Shown here: piece after piece, positions 39,712 through 48,739 of the stretch
Layout of the letters: the number at the start of each line of letters is the position of its first letter
How positions within the stretch are numbered: position 1 is the stretch's first letter
Assembly: GCF_900446695.1 (NCBI RefSeq)
Contig: NZ_UAVP01000003.1
Span: 372,001-436,000 of the forward strand
Origin: Capnocytophaga sputigena
GTDB lineage: Bacteria > Bacteroidota > Bacteroidia > Flavobacteriales > Flavobacteriaceae
Reading direction: 5' to 3'
Length of the DNA stretch: 64,000 bases
Translations under genes and position numbers: made by a program
The notes under the pieces: generated by a model
The model's input: only the letters and a program-made list of their open reading frames with translations
Database searches by the model: none
Told to the model about the DNA's origin: nothing

Positions 39712-39734
39712 GGCAAGCCCACGCTTGCCCTTTT
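39712..39734. terminator. Intrinsic terminator after carB
   Basis: GGCAAGC (39712-39718) and GCTTGCC (39723-39729), with A's before and TTTT after, overlap the last codons region of carB. It also separates carB from the methyltransferase promoter. Confidence 0.75.
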
Positions 39735-39739
39735 AGTTT

Positions 39740-42592
39740 TTATTTTGAAAGATACATCTTCCTCCTCGTATAAATCTCGTAGAAAGCATCATCTTTAAGG
39801 CTATCTATAAACAAAATGCTTTCACCGGTAGATTTCATTTCAGGTCCTAGCTTCTTATCTACATTCGGGAATTTGTTGAACGAGAACACTGGTTGCTTGA
39901 TAGCAAAGCCCTCTAAGTGCGGATTGAAATGGAAATCAGTGAGCTTTTTCTCGCCCATCATTACCTTAGTAGCGTAGTTCACATACGGCTCTTGGTAAGC
40001 TTTAGAGATAAACGGTACCGTACGAGAGGCACGTGGGTTTGCCTCAATGATATACACAACATCATCTTTTACGGCAAACTGCACATTGATAAGCCCTACC
40101 GTATTGAGTGCCAAGGCTATTTTATGAGTATGATCTTTTATTTGTTGCAACACAAACTCACCCAAGTTGAATGGTGGCAAGGTAGCATTACTATCGCCTG
40201 AATGGATACCGCAAGGCTCTATATGTTCCATAATACCAATGATATACACATTCTCCCCGTCGCATATCGCATCAGCTTCAGCTTCTATGGCGCCGTCTAA
40301 ATAGTGGTCAAGCAGGAGCTTGTTGTTAGGTATCTTGCGCAAGAGGTCTACCACGTGAGCTTCTAATTCTTCTTTGTTAATCACAATCTTCATACCCTGT
40401 CCGCCCAATACATACGAAGGACGTACCAATAGCGGGAAGTCCAATTCATCAGAGAGTTTTAGTGCCTCATCGGCTGTTTCGGCTACCCCAAAACGCGGAT
40501 AAGGAATGTTATTCTCTTTCAGCAGGGTTGAAAAACTACCTCTATCTTCTGCTAAGTCAAGCGACTGGAAGCTAGTACCTATAATTTTAATGCCATATTT
40601 ATCCAATTTCTCAGCCAATTTGAGTGCTGTTTGTCCGCCGAGCTGTACAATTACCCCTTCTGGTTTTTCGTGCTGGATAATATCATAGATGTACTCCCAG
40701 AATACAGGTTCAAAATACAGTTTATCTGCTGTATCAAAGTCTGTGGAAACAGTCTCAGGGTTGCAGTTTATCATTATGGTTTCATAACCACATTCTTTAG
40801 CCGCTAATACCCCGTGCACACAACAGTAGTCAAACTCAATACCTTGCCCTATGCGGTTAGGACCTGAACCGAGTACTACCACCTTTTTGCGTTCGGTTAC
40901 TACGCTGTCGTTAGCTACATATTCCTTGCCGTCAGCGGTACGGATAGGCGCCTCGAAAGTAGAATAATAATAAGGAGTTTGCGCCTTAAACTCAGCTGCA
41001 CAAGTATCTACCAATTTGAATACACGACGTATGTTCAGCTCTTCGCGTTTTTTATGCACCTCGCTCTCCCAGCAGCCTACCATATAAGCTATTTGTCGGT
41101 CGGCAAAGCCTTTTTGTTTGGCTTCAAAAAGGAGTTCTTTAGGTAGGGTATCTATTTTGTAGCGAGATATTTCTTTTTCGAGCGCACAGAGTTCTTCATA
41201 TTGTTTGAGAAACCACATATCTATCTTCGTAATTTCGTGGATACGGCTGAGCGGAATACCCATCTGTATTGCATCGTATATCACGAATACCCTATCCCAA
41301 CTCGGGTAGGTGAGTTTCTCAATAATCTGTTCGTAATTTTTATAGCCTTTGCCATCAGCTCCTAAACCATTGCGTTTGATTTCGAGCGATTGGGTTGCTT
41401 TTTGTAATGCTTCTTGGAAAGAACGCCCTATACCCATTACTTCGCCTACCGACTTCATTTGCAAGCCAATAGTGCGATCTGATCCTTCGAACTTATCGAA
41501 GTTCCAACGCGGTATTTTCACAATCACATAATCTAACGTAGGCTCGAAGAAAGCTGAAGTAGATTTGGTGATTTGGTTTTGCAATTCGTCTAAATGGTAA
41601 CCGATAGCCAGTTTGGTGGCAATCTTAGCAATAGGATAACCTGTAGCCTTAGAAGCCAAAGCCGAAGAACGCGATACACGTGGGTTGATTTCAATAGCGA
41701 TAATATCTTCTTTTTCATCAGGCGATACCGCAAACTGCACATTGCAACCACCGGCAAAATCGCCTATACTGCGCATCATCTTGATCGCCATATCGCGCAT
41801 ACGTTGGAAAGTGCGGTCAGATAGAGTCATCGCAGGGGCTACGGTAATAGAATCCCCCGTGTGGATACCCATAGGGTCCATATTTTCAATGGTACAGATA
41901 ATTGCCACATTGTCGTTCTTGTCGCGCAAAAGTTCAAGCTCATACTCCTTCCAGCCTAAAAGCGCCTTATCGATAAGCACCTCGTGTATAGGCGAGGCTT
42001 CCAAACCGCGATTGAGAAGCATATCAAAATCCTCTTTTTTATAGACGATAGAAGCGCCTGTACCGCCCAAAGTAAAGGACGGACGTATTACAAGTGGAAA
42101 ACCAAAGCGTTGCGCGATTTCTTTCCCTTTGAGGAAAGAAGTAGCCGTTTCAGACGGTGCCATAGGGATACCGATTTCATCGAGCAACACGCGGAACTTC
42201 TCGCGGTCTTCAGTGATTTGTATCGCATCGATATCTACCCCTATGATTTCCACCCCAAAATCTTTCCAGATACCTTTTTCATCAGCCTCAATACAGAGGT
42301 TAAGCGCTGTTTGTCCGCCCATAGTAGGGAGTACCGCATCTATTTCGGGGTGAGCTTTTAGAATTTCCACTAATGATTTAGTGGTGAGAGGTTTCAGATA
42401 GACCACATCCGCCATAGAGGGGTCTGTCATAATCGTAGCGGGGTTAGAGTTAATAAGTATGGTTTTGATACCATCTTCGCGTAAAGAGCGCAACGATTGC
42501 GAGCCTGAGTAGTCAAACTCACAGGCTTGTCCGATGATAATAGGTCCTGATCCGATGAGCAGAACACAATGTAGGTCGTTTCTTTTAGGCAT
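39740..42592 (-). CDS. carB: Carbamoyl-phosphate synthase large subunit
   Basis: The 950-aa protein has two homologous halves, each with biotin-carboxylase-like ATP-grasp parts. It starts with LIGSGPIIIGQACEFDYSG and the second half repeats it as GSGPNRIGQGIEFDYC. It makes carbamoyl phosphate for pyrimidine and arginine synthesis from ammonia delivered by CarA. It ends about 120 residues earlier than E. coli CarB (1073 aa), so the C-terminal allosteric (MGS-like) domain that binds UMP and ornithine is absent. Control may instead act on the long structured leader. carA is not adjacent in the window. Confidence 0.95.
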   Translation of the reverse strand: MPKRNDLHCVLLIGSGPIIIGQACEFDYSGSQSLRSLREDGIKTILINSNPATIMTDPSMADVVYLKPLTTKSLVEILKAHPEIDAVLPTMGGQTALNLCIEADEKGIWKDFGVEIIGVDIDAIQITEDREKFRVLLDEIGIPMAPSETATSFLKGKEIAQRFGFPLVIRPSFTLGGTGASIVYKKEDFDMLLNRGLEASPIHEVLIDKALLGWKEYELELLRDKNDNVAIICTIENMDPMGIHTGDSITVAPAMTLSDRTFQRMRDMAIKMMRSIGDFAGGCNVQFAVSPDEKEDIIAIEINPRVSRSSALASKATGYPIAKIATKLAIGYHLDELQNQITKSTSAFFEPTLDYVIVKIPRWNFDKFEGSDRTIGLQMKSVGEVMGIGRSFQEALQKATQSLEIKRNGLGADGKGYKNYEQIIEKLTYPSWDRVFVIYDAIQMGIPLSRIHEITKIDMWFLKQYEELCALEKEISRYKIDTLPKELLFEAKQKGFADRQIAYMVGCWESEVHKKREELNIRRVFKLVDTCAAEFKAQTPYYYSTFEAPIRTADGKEYVANDSVVTERKKVVVLGSGPNRIGQGIEFDYCCVHGVLAAKECGYETIMINCNPETVSTDFDTADKLYFEPVFWEYIYDIIQHEKPEGVIVQLGGQTALKLAEKLDKYGIKIIGTSFQSLDLAEDRGSFSTLLKENNIPYPRFGVAETADEALKLSDELDFPLLVRPSYVLGGQGMKIVINKEELEAHVVDLLRKIPNNKLLLDHYLDGAIEAEADAICDGENVYIIGIMEHIEPCGIHSGDSNATLPPFNLGEFVLQQIKDHTHKIALALNTVGLINVQFAVKDDVVYIIEANPRASRTVPFISKAYQEPYVNYATKVMMGEKKLTDFHFNPHLEGFAIKQPVFSFNKFPNVDKKLGPEMKSTGESILFIDSLKDDAFYEIYTRRKMYLSK

Positions 42593-42776
42593 TTTATATA
42601 GATATTGCTGTGTTTATCATAAAAAAATAGCTACATTTTTCAAAAGAAAAACATAGCTATTGTATTATAAAAAAGAATATTCCAGCGCATCTCTTGAGAG
42701 TACTGCGTAAAGGGACACTAGGGAGTGCTTGTGGTTTAATATTCTTTAGTGTGCTCATTTAATATCGTTGAATAAC
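42593..42776 (-). ncRNA. Structured leader of carB, attenuator or riboswitch candidate
   Basis: The predicted leader is about 185 nt. A 10-bp helix pairs AAAGAATATT (42672-42681, + strand) with AATATTCTTT (42738-42747) and closes two inner hairpins: CACT/AGTG at 42716-42727, and an arm GCGCA...TGCG(T) around CTCTTGAGAG at about 42684-42708. Ten nt further on lies a terminator hairpin (42626-42661) followed, in the minus sense, by seven T's before the start codon. Aptamer-like junction plus terminator plus gene is riboswitch or attenuator architecture. The ligand is unknown and a pyrimidine signal is plausible. Confidence 0.5.
42626..42661 (-). terminator. Attenuator-like terminator upstream of carB
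   Basis: AATAGCTA (42626-42633) pairs with TAGCTATT (42654-42661), with the intervening ATTTTTC/GAAAAA also pairing. On the minus strand T's follow (42627-42621). It lies 29-34 nt before the carB ATG, so termination here would shut the gene off. Confidence 0.65.
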
Positions 42777-42781
42777 GGGGG

Positions 42782-42813
42782 CAAAGGTACTAATTATTTT
42801 AAAAATAACAAAA
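42782..42813 (-). promoter_or_regulatory. carB promoter
   Basis: On the minus strand TTTTG, 19 bp, TACCTTTG (42789-42782), with a predicted start near 42776. Matches the Bacteroidetes consensus. Confidence 0.75.
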
Positions 42814-42883
42814 AATAGTTGTTTGTTTTTAGGGGTTAGTCGTTAGCAACTAATAACTAATGTCTAAATTAAGAAATTATTAC

Positions 42884-42891
42884 TATCTTTG
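42884..42891 (+). promoter_or_regulatory. Candidate promoter of the bat operon
   Basis: TATCTTTG fits the -7 consensus, 85 nt before the BatB start. The -33 element is weak. Confidence 0.5.
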
Positions 42892-42976
42892 CAGCGTTTG
42901 GCGCAATATTTGATTATCACAATCTACTCATTGCCAAATCAACAATTTGCCAAATTGGCTTATTTACTAATTAACT

Positions 42977-44014
42977 ATGGTTCACATCGACGAAAAAATA
43001 TATTTTTGGCTCATAGCAATACTCATTCCGCTATTCATCATTTTTGCTTTTTCAATGCTTCGCAAACGCAGGTTACAAAAGCAATTTGCCTCTCCTGCAG
43101 CCCTTAAGCGTTTGGTTCCTAATCGCTCTCGGTTCAAACTATGGGTAAAGTGGAGTGTTTTAGCTGTGGTATTTATACTATTGAGTATCGCTTTAGCTAA
43201 TCCTAAAATAGGTACTAAAATTGAGACCGTGAAACGCGAAGGGGTAGATATCGTTTTTGCTATAGATGTCTCTAAAAGTATGCTTGCTGAAGATGTAGCT
43301 CCTAACCGTTTAGAAAAAGCGAAACGCATTGCTTTTGAGACTATTAGTCAGCTAAAAGGCGACCGCGTGGGTATCGTGGCTTATGCAGCGAGTGCTTACC
43401 CTCAATTAGCACTCACAACCGACCATTCGGCGGCAAAAATGTTTCTCCAAGGTATGAATACCGATATGCTTTCCTCGCAAGGTACAGCTATTCAAGAGGC
43501 AATACGTATGGCAAGCAATTATTTCGATGACAAAACCCCTACAGCTCGCCTGCTCTTTATCCTCAGCGATGGTGAAGATCACGAAATGGGAGCTACTGAA
43601 ATTGCTTCGGAAGCACAAGAAAAAGGGGTGCATATTTACACTATAGGTATTGGTACTGAAAAAGGAGCACCTATTCCTATAAAAGAAGGAGGTGGACAGA
43701 CTTACAAACGCGACAGTAATGGTGAGGTAGTTATCACTAAACTTAATAGTGAACTCTTGCAACAGATAGCTAGTAATGCAGGGGGTGAATACCTCAACGG
43801 CGACAATACTCAAAAAACAGTAAGTCAAATTAATAAGGTATTAGAAGGGACAGAAAAGAGTCAGTTTGACACTCAAAAATTCGTAGATTTCAAAGATCAA
43901 TTTCAGTGGTTTTTAGGAGGAGCTTTGCTATTACTCCTATTAGATCTCACCATTTTTGAACGCAAAACGCAATGGGTAAAGAAATTAAATCTTTTTAATG
44001 AAAAAGAAAAGTAA
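42977..44014 (+). CDS. batB: BatB-like VWA domain protein
   Basis: The 345-aa protein has two N-terminal membrane helices (about 8-26 and 57-75), a von Willebrand A domain with the MIDAS motif DVSKS at 97-101, and a C-terminal TM helix near 312-330. This is the layout of BatA/BatB. With BatC, BatD and BatE downstream it would form an envelope stress/aerotolerance complex. Only one VWA gene is present: either BatA is missing or this gene does both jobs. Preceded by its own -7 box. Confidence 0.8.
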   Translation: MVHIDEKIYFWLIAILIPLFIIFAFSMLRKRRLQKQFASPAALKRLVPNRSRFKLWVKWSVLAVVFILLSIALANPKIGTKIETVKREGVDIVFAIDVSKSMLAEDVAPNRLEKAKRIAFETISQLKGDRVGIVAYAASAYPQLALTTDHSAAKMFLQGMNTDMLSSQGTAIQEAIRMASNYFDDKTPTARLLFILSDGEDHEMGATEIASEAQEKGVHIYTIGIGTEKGAPIPIKEGGGQTYKRDSNGEVVITKLNSELLQQIASNAGGEYLNGDNTQKTVSQINKVLEGTEKSQFDTQKFVDFKDQFQWFLGGALLLLLLDLTIFERKTQWVKKLNLFNEKEK

Positions 44015-44057
44015 TAAATAAGAATAAAAAAATCCGTGTATGATGACCAACACTAGT

Positions 44058-44084
44058 TCCCCCTTTGGAGGGGCTAGGGGGAGG
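44058..44084. repeat. C-rich/G-rich palindromic repeat in the bat operon
   Basis: CCCCCTTTGGAGGGG followed by CTAGGGGGAGG, between batB and batC. It is the only chromosomal copy in this window; three related copies are inside the prophage. Could act as an mRNA hairpin within the operon. Confidence 0.6.
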
Positions 44085-44107
44085 TTCTCAAAGAGATATT
44101 TTCTACT

Positions 44108-45022
44108 ATGAAAAACATTCTATATATATCATTATCCTTACTATCTCTCTCTGTTTTTGCTCAAACTAAAGCAGAGAAAGAAGCTCAAAAAGCAATGGCT
44201 AACTCTAAAAAATACACTTATGAAGGCAATACTGCTCTCAAAAGTGATAAACCTACACAAGCCGAAGTGGAATATCGCAAGGCAATAGCCGAAGATAAAA
44301 ACAATGCCACTGCCCAATATAACCTCGGCACAATGTACTACCAACAAAAAAGCTATGACGAGGCTTTCTTGCGACTCAAAAACGCTTCTGCTTCCGATAA
44401 AATCAGTGAAGACGAAAAACATAGAGCGTTCCACAATTTGGGTAATGCCTTTATGAAGAAAAAAGAATACGAAAAGGCTGTTCTTACTTATAAAGAAGCT
44501 CTTCGCCATAACCCTAAAGACGAGGAAACTCGTTACAATTTGGCTGTAGCCAAAGAAATGCTCAAACAAAATCCTCCACCTCCACAAGACAACAAGAACG
44601 ATAAAGATAAAAATAACCAGCAAAATCAGAACAATCAACAAAATCAACAAAACCAAAACAATCAGCAAAATCAACAAAACCAAAACAATCAGCAAAATCA
44701 ACAAAATCAGAATAACCAAAACCAAAATAATAAAAATAACCAGAACAACCAAGATAACAAGGACAACAAAGATCAAGGCGATAACAAGCAAGATAAAAAT
44801 AAGGATAAGGGTAACGATCAAAAAGACCCTAATCAAAACAATCAACAAGATAAAGACCAAAACGGACAAGGGCAAGGTAGACAACAGCGTCCTTCATCTC
44901 TTTCTCCACAACAAATGGAGCGCATCTTAGAGGCAATGAACAATGAAGAACGCAAAACTCAAGAGAAAATCAATGCTCAAAAAGTAAAAGGTCAGCGTGC
45001 TAAATCTGAGAAAGATTGGTAA
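44108..45022 (+). CDS. batC: BatC-like TPR protein with Asn/Gln-rich tail
   Basis: The 304-aa protein has a signal peptide (1-18, ending SVFAQ). TPR-like helices span about 30-155 (AEVEYRKAIAEDKNNATAQY, AFMKKKEYEKAVLTYKEAL). A low-complexity region follows at about 160-265, built from Q/N/K/D repeats with an underlying 27-bp DNA repeat that could expand or contract by slippage. The C-terminus (SLSPQQMERILEAMNNEERK) is conserved in BatC. Periplasmic partner of the Bat complex. Confidence 0.8.
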   Translation: MKNILYISLSLLSLSVFAQTKAEKEAQKAMANSKKYTYEGNTALKSDKPTQAEVEYRKAIAEDKNNATAQYNLGTMYYQQKSYDEAFLRLKNASASDKISEDEKHRAFHNLGNAFMKKKEYEKAVLTYKEALRHNPKDEETRYNLAVAKEMLKQNPPPPQDNKNDKDKNNQQNQNNQQNQQNQNNQQNQQNQNNQQNQQNQNNQNQNNKNNQNNQDNKDNKDQGDNKQDKNKDKGNDQKDPNQNNQQDKDQNGQGQGRQQRPSSLSPQQMERILEAMNNEERKTQEKINAQKVKGQRAKSEKDW

Positions 45023-45067
45023 TAGAAGTGAATAACAATTCACCTTTTTAACAAATAATAATAAAAA

Positions 45068-46825
45068 ATGAAATACAAAATTATATTCTTTATAACTTTC
45101 TTAATCCAAAGTCTCTATGCACAACAAGTAGAGTTTAAAGCCGAAGTGAGTAAAAATCAATTAGGGGCTAATGAACGCTTGCGTATAGAGTTCTCTATGA
45201 ATAAAGATGGGGATAACTTCACACCACCTAATTTTCACGGATTTACAGTGGTAATGGGCCCCTCTCAAGCGATTTCTAAATCGTGGATTAATGGAGTAAG
45301 CAGTTTCTCCAAAACCTATGTTTATATCTTAGAACCTAAAACCAAAGGTAACTTTATTATTGGGCAAGCAAGTATAGAGATTGACGGTAGGACTTACCGC
45401 ACAAATCCTATTACTATTACTGTTACCGATGCTGTAAAAACTCCTACAATGGAGAAGAATAGCAATGATTATGCTCGTGAAGGCTTATTCCTCTTAACTG
45501 AAATATCCAATCCTAATCCTTACCTAAACGAGGCAGTAATTGTTACTTATCGCTTGTATGTAGGTAGAGGTATTGCGGTGAATAACTTCCAAGAATTGAA
45601 CACCCCTAAATATCCTGAGTTTTGGAGTCAAGAGATTAGAGCGAACGACTACCAAGTAGAGGAACGTACCTATAAAGGTCAGGTGTATCGCACTGTAGTG
45701 ATGAGACGCAAAATGATACTCTATCCCCAAAAAACGGGTAGCATCACCTTAGAACCATTGAATTTGAACGTGTTACTCACTGCTCCTACAGGACAACGCG
45801 ATTTCTTTGGCGGTCTCGTATACGAAAGTATGGAACGAAAAGTTTCTTCAGGGAGTGCAGTAATCAATGTAAAACCATTACCTGAGCAAGGTAAACCTGA
45901 TAACTTCTCTGGGGCTGTAGGCGATTTTTCATTTGCAGTAAACCTCTCCCAACCTACCCTTAAAGCTAATGAAAGTACCCAGCTAAAAATAGAAATATCA
46001 GGTAACGGAAATTTCAAATTATTTGATTTGCCTAAACCTAATTTCCCATCGTCATTAGAAGTCTATGCACCTGAACAAAAAGACGATGTGCTCCCCTCAC
46101 TCAATAGCGGGATGAAAGGTCGATTAGAGCAAACCTACACTATTGTACCTGAGTACAAAGGTAAATATCCTATCTCTGGACTCTCTTTTTCGTACTTTAA
46201 TCCTAAAACACAAAAGTATGAAACTGTAAAAACAAATGATTTATGGATAGATGTAACTGAAGGTCCTACCGCTGATAGTGACACTACAGCCAACGAACCG
46301 ACTACCGCTCCTAAAACTTTAGGTGGTTTGCAAATGAATGCCGACTTCCAAGATATACACACTCCTGTATTCTTCGGTTCTACCAGCTACTATTTGTGGT
46401 TGTTCTTGCCATTATTGCTCATCCCGATAGCTCTTATTTGGTGGCATATCAGAATGCAAAGAGCTAGTGATGTAGAAGGAAATAAAGTAAGGGCAGCGAA
46501 CAGATTAGCAAAGAAATATTTAGGCGAAGCTAAACGCAAATTAGGTGATAAAAACACGTTCTACGAAGCCTTAGAACGCGCTTTACACAATTATTTAAAA
46601 GCTAAATTGAAGATTGAAACTGCCGAAATGAGCAAAGATAAAATCACTGAATTATTGCTCAACCAAAAGGCTAATGAGGCTACTGTAACACAATTTATGG
46701 CATTACTCGCTAATTGTGAAATGGCACGATATTCACAACACCACACCGATGCTTCTATGGAAAAAGATTTTGGAGATGCTGTAGAAGTGATTTCAGCACT
46801 CGACAAACAAGTGAAAAACAAGTAA
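45068..46825 (+). CDS. batD: BatD/oxygen-tolerance protein
   Basis: The 585-aa protein has a signal peptide (about 1-18, SLYAQQ). Repeated beta-sandwich domains include segments typical of BatD (SKNQLGANERLRIEFSMN, LLTEISNPNPYLNEAVIV). One TM helix is at about 438-457, and a cytoplasmic helical tail follows. Periplasmic scaffold of the Bat system. 12 nt before BatE. Confidence 0.85.
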   Translation: MKYKIIFFITFLIQSLYAQQVEFKAEVSKNQLGANERLRIEFSMNKDGDNFTPPNFHGFTVVMGPSQAISKSWINGVSSFSKTYVYILEPKTKGNFIIGQASIEIDGRTYRTNPITITVTDAVKTPTMEKNSNDYAREGLFLLTEISNPNPYLNEAVIVTYRLYVGRGIAVNNFQELNTPKYPEFWSQEIRANDYQVEERTYKGQVYRTVVMRRKMILYPQKTGSITLEPLNLNVLLTAPTGQRDFFGGLVYESMERKVSSGSAVINVKPLPEQGKPDNFSGAVGDFSFAVNLSQPTLKANESTQLKIEISGNGNFKLFDLPKPNFPSSLEVYAPEQKDDVLPSLNSGMKGRLEQTYTIVPEYKGKYPISGLSFSYFNPKTQKYETVKTNDLWIDVTEGPTADSDTTANEPTTAPKTLGGLQMNADFQDIHTPVFFGSTSYYLWLFLPLLLIPIALIWWHIRMQRASDVEGNKVRAANRLAKKYLGEAKRKLGDKNTFYEALERALHNYLKAKLKIETAEMSKDKITELLLNQKANEATVTQFMALLANCEMARYSQHHTDASMEKDFGDAVEVISALDKQVKNK

Positions 46826-46837
46826 TCGCTAAACAAA

Positions 46838-47596
46838 ATGAAAAATAATATTTTTATCTATATCCTTCTGTTAGTTTCTGTGCAACTTTTTTCACAAGAC
46901 AACTATATCAATCTGTTTGAAAAAGGTGCTCAGTATTATCAGCAAGGTGAATATACAAACGCTATTGAGCAATACAAAGCCATATTAGCACACGGAAAAG
47001 AATCGTCTGCTTTGTACTACAATTTAGCAAATGCTCACTACAAGCTAAATCACGTACCAGAGAGCATTTATTATTATGAGAAAGCCCTACAGCTCAACCC
47101 CGATAATCAGCAGGCTAAAGACGGACTATTATTGGCAAACCAAATGAAAGTAGATGCGATTGTACCCCTGCCCAAAACGTGGTTACGCCAGTTCTCTGAT
47201 GCTGTTACAGGACTATTTAGCTTACAGACGTGGGCAATACTCTCTATAATAGGTGTCATCGCCTTTGTATTAAGTTTTCTTTGCTACTATTTTTTAGAAA
47301 AAAGCTCTCTCAAACGACTCTTTTTCACTCTAATGTTCGTATCAGTAGCAATAGCAGTAGGCACCTATTTTATTGCAAACTTTCACAAAAAACAAGTAGA
47401 TGGTGAGAAGTACGCTATCTTATTTGACAAAACGGTACGAGTATTCTCGGAAGCTAATGCCTATAGCAGTGAGGTGCTACAACTACACGAAGGCACCAAA
47501 GTAGAGATTACCGAAAAGAAGAACGATTGGGTAAAAATACGTTTAGCTAATGGAAAAACTGGTTGGACTAAAGTGAGTAGTTTGAAAGTATTGTAA
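46838..47596 (+). CDS. batE: BatE-like TPR and SH3 protein
   Basis: The 252-aa protein has a signal peptide (1-20). Two TPR repeats are at about 25-100 (YYQQGEYTNAIEQYKAIL, YYYEKALQLNPDNQQA), then two TM helices (about 135-155 and 163-180). A C-terminal bacterial SH3 domain (VRVFSEANAYSSEVLQLHEG, ending KTGWTKVSSLKVL) covers about 190-252. Last gene of the bat operon. Its end overlaps the convergent aroK gene by 29 nt. Confidence 0.8.
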   Translation: MKNNIFIYILLLVSVQLFSQDNYINLFEKGAQYYQQGEYTNAIEQYKAILAHGKESSALYYNLANAHYKLNHVPESIYYYEKALQLNPDNQQAKDGLLLANQMKVDAIVPLPKTWLRQFSDAVTGLFSLQTWAILSIIGVIAFVLSFLCYYFLEKSSLKRLFFTLMFVSVAIAVGTYFIANFHKKQVDGEKYAILFDKTVRVFSEANAYSSEVLQLHEGTKVEITEKKNDWVKIRLANGKTGWTKVSSLKVL

Positions 47597-48092
47597 GTAT
47601 TTGCTGCAAACTTTCCTCTTTAGTCAATTCATCCATTGCGAGACTATGAGTAGCTTGAGTATAAAACGCATTGCGCTCAAAGAGATGCTTGCGAATAAAA
47701 TCTTCTAAATCCTCCTTTTTTAGTTCCTTTAGCAAAGGTCGAGAGGTGGATTTAGCCAAACGTTTTGCTAAGGTTTTAGGAAGGTATCTTAAGTAAATAG
47801 ATATATTACCTTCAGCTTTTATCAATTGCATATTATTGCCAAAACAAGGGGTACCTCCCCCTAATGAAAGTATACAATCACCTTCTTTTTGCAGGAGTTC
47901 TTGCAAATAGAAGGTTTCTTTTTTGCGGAAATATATTTCTCCTTTAGTAGCAAAAATATCTTGCACACTCATTTTTTCGGCAGTAGCAATATAAGTATCA
48001 AGATCTACAAAAGGTACATTTTTAGCAACTGCTAAGGCTTTTCCAAGCGTAGATTTACCACTTCCCATATAACCGAGTAAAATTATTTTCAT
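47568..48092 (-). CDS. aroK: Shikimate kinase
   Basis: Start chosen at ATG 48092 (MKIILLGYMGSGKSTLGKAL, 174 aa, the usual length) rather than 48146. P-loop GYMGSGKST at 7-15, the shikimate-binding D/R region (DLDTYIA, REVF-type FRKKETFYL), SLGGGTPC, and the lid arginine in KSTSRPLL. It phosphorylates shikimate in aromatic amino acid synthesis. Confidence 0.9.
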   Translation of the reverse strand: MKIILLGYMGSGKSTLGKALAVAKNVPFVDLDTYIATAEKMSVQDIFATKGEIYFRKKETFYLQELLQKEGDCILSLGGGTPCFGNNMQLIKAEGNISIYLRYLPKTLAKRLAKSTSRPLLKELKKEDLEDFIRKHLFERNAFYTQATHSLAMDELTKEESLQQILTILSNYSL

Positions 48093-48163
48093 CTGTAATT
48101 TATTGGATTGTAAGGTTTTGAAAAATACTTTAAAAATAAAATGCAAAAATAATACTTTTTTTC

Positions 48164-48193
48164 TTGCTACGTAAAAAAAATGTTATATCTTTG
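48164..48193 (+). promoter_or_regulatory. tRNA cluster promoter
   Basis: TTG (48164-48166), 19 bp, TATCTTTG (48186-48193), 34 nt before the first tRNA. Confidence 0.75.
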
Positions 48194-48227
48194 CACCCGC
48201 AAACAAGAAAATACTGATTGTCATAAT

Positions 48228-48300
48228 GACTCGGTAGCTCAGCTGGTAGAGCACGACACTCTTAATGTTGGGGTCCAGGGTTCGATCCCCTGCCGGGTCA
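48228..48300 (+). tRNA. tRNA-Lys (CTT)
   Basis: 73 nt. Acceptor stem GACTCGG/CCGGGTC, D-arm GCTC...GAGC, anticodon stem CGACA/TGTTG with loop CTCTTAA, hence anticodon CTT, and T-loop GTTCGAT. CCA is not encoded. Confidence 0.95.
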
Positions 48301-48332
48301 CAGGGTTATACAATTATTGTTATTTTTTATAG

Positions 48333-48405
48333 GACTTGGTAGCTCAGTTGGTAGAGCACAACACTTTTAATGTTGGGGTCCTGGGTTCGAGCCCCAGCCA
48401 GGTCA
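48333..48405 (+). tRNA. tRNA-Lys (TTT), copy 1
   Basis: 73 nt. Acceptor stem GACTTGG/CCAGGTC, anticodon loop CTTTTAA with anticodon TTT, T-loop GTTCGAG. Identical to the next copy. Confidence 0.95.
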
Positions 48406-48442
48406 CAAGGGTTATACAATTTGTTTTTTTATTTTTTTAAGG

Positions 48443-48515
48443 GACTTGGTAGCTCAGTTGGTAGAGCACAACACTTTTAATGTTGGGGTCCTGGGTTCGA
48501 GCCCCAGCCAGGTCA
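48443..48515 (+). tRNA. tRNA-Lys (TTT), copy 2
   Basis: Exact duplicate of the tRNA at 48333-48405, including the GGTCACAA 3' flank. A recent tandem duplication. Confidence 0.95.
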
Positions 48516-48526
48516 CAAATATATTA

Positions 48527-48610
48527 GCCTACGTGGAGAAATTGGTAGACTTGCCATCTTGAGGGGGTGGTGCTCGTTAGGGCGTGCTGGTTCGAATCCA
48601 GTCGTAGGCA
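48527..48610 (+). tRNA. tRNA-Leu (GAG)
   Basis: 84 nt with a long variable arm. Acceptor stem GCCTACG/CGTAGGC, anticodon stem CCATC/GGTGG with loop TTGAGGG giving anticodon GAG, and T-loop GTTCGAA. Confidence 0.93.
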
Positions 48611-48637
48611 CTTTGGGGATAAGGATTTATATAAAAA

Positions 48638-48672
48638 AGAGACTATTCAAAATTTTGAATAGTCTCTTTTTT
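48638..48672 (+). terminator. Terminator of the tRNA cluster
   Basis: A 30-bp perfect palindrome (AGAGACTATTC ... GAATAGTCTCT, 48638-48667) followed by a T-run. Confidence 0.85.
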
Positions 48673-48693
48673 ATTGTCTTGATTTGTAATATC

Positions 48694-48729
48694 ACACTTT
48701 GTCAAAGCCCAAGAGCTTTGACAAAGTGT
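48694..48729. terminator. Terminator hairpin after parE
   Basis: ACACTTTGTCAAAGC (48694-48708) pairs perfectly with GCTTTGACAAAGTGT (48715-48729), just past the parE stop. No T-run, so possibly an mRNA-stabilising end. Confidence 0.6.
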
Positions 48730-48739
48730 ATAACATATC

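Noticed and set aside
44618-44760. CRISPR-like regular repeats
   Set aside because: The 27-bp periodicity is coding low-complexity Gln/Asn sequence without spacers.
44141-44884. 247-codon minus-strand frame opposite batC
   Set aside because: It is the antisense shadow of the Gln/Asn repeat region and translates to runs of L, I and V. batC has signal peptide, TPRs and operon context.
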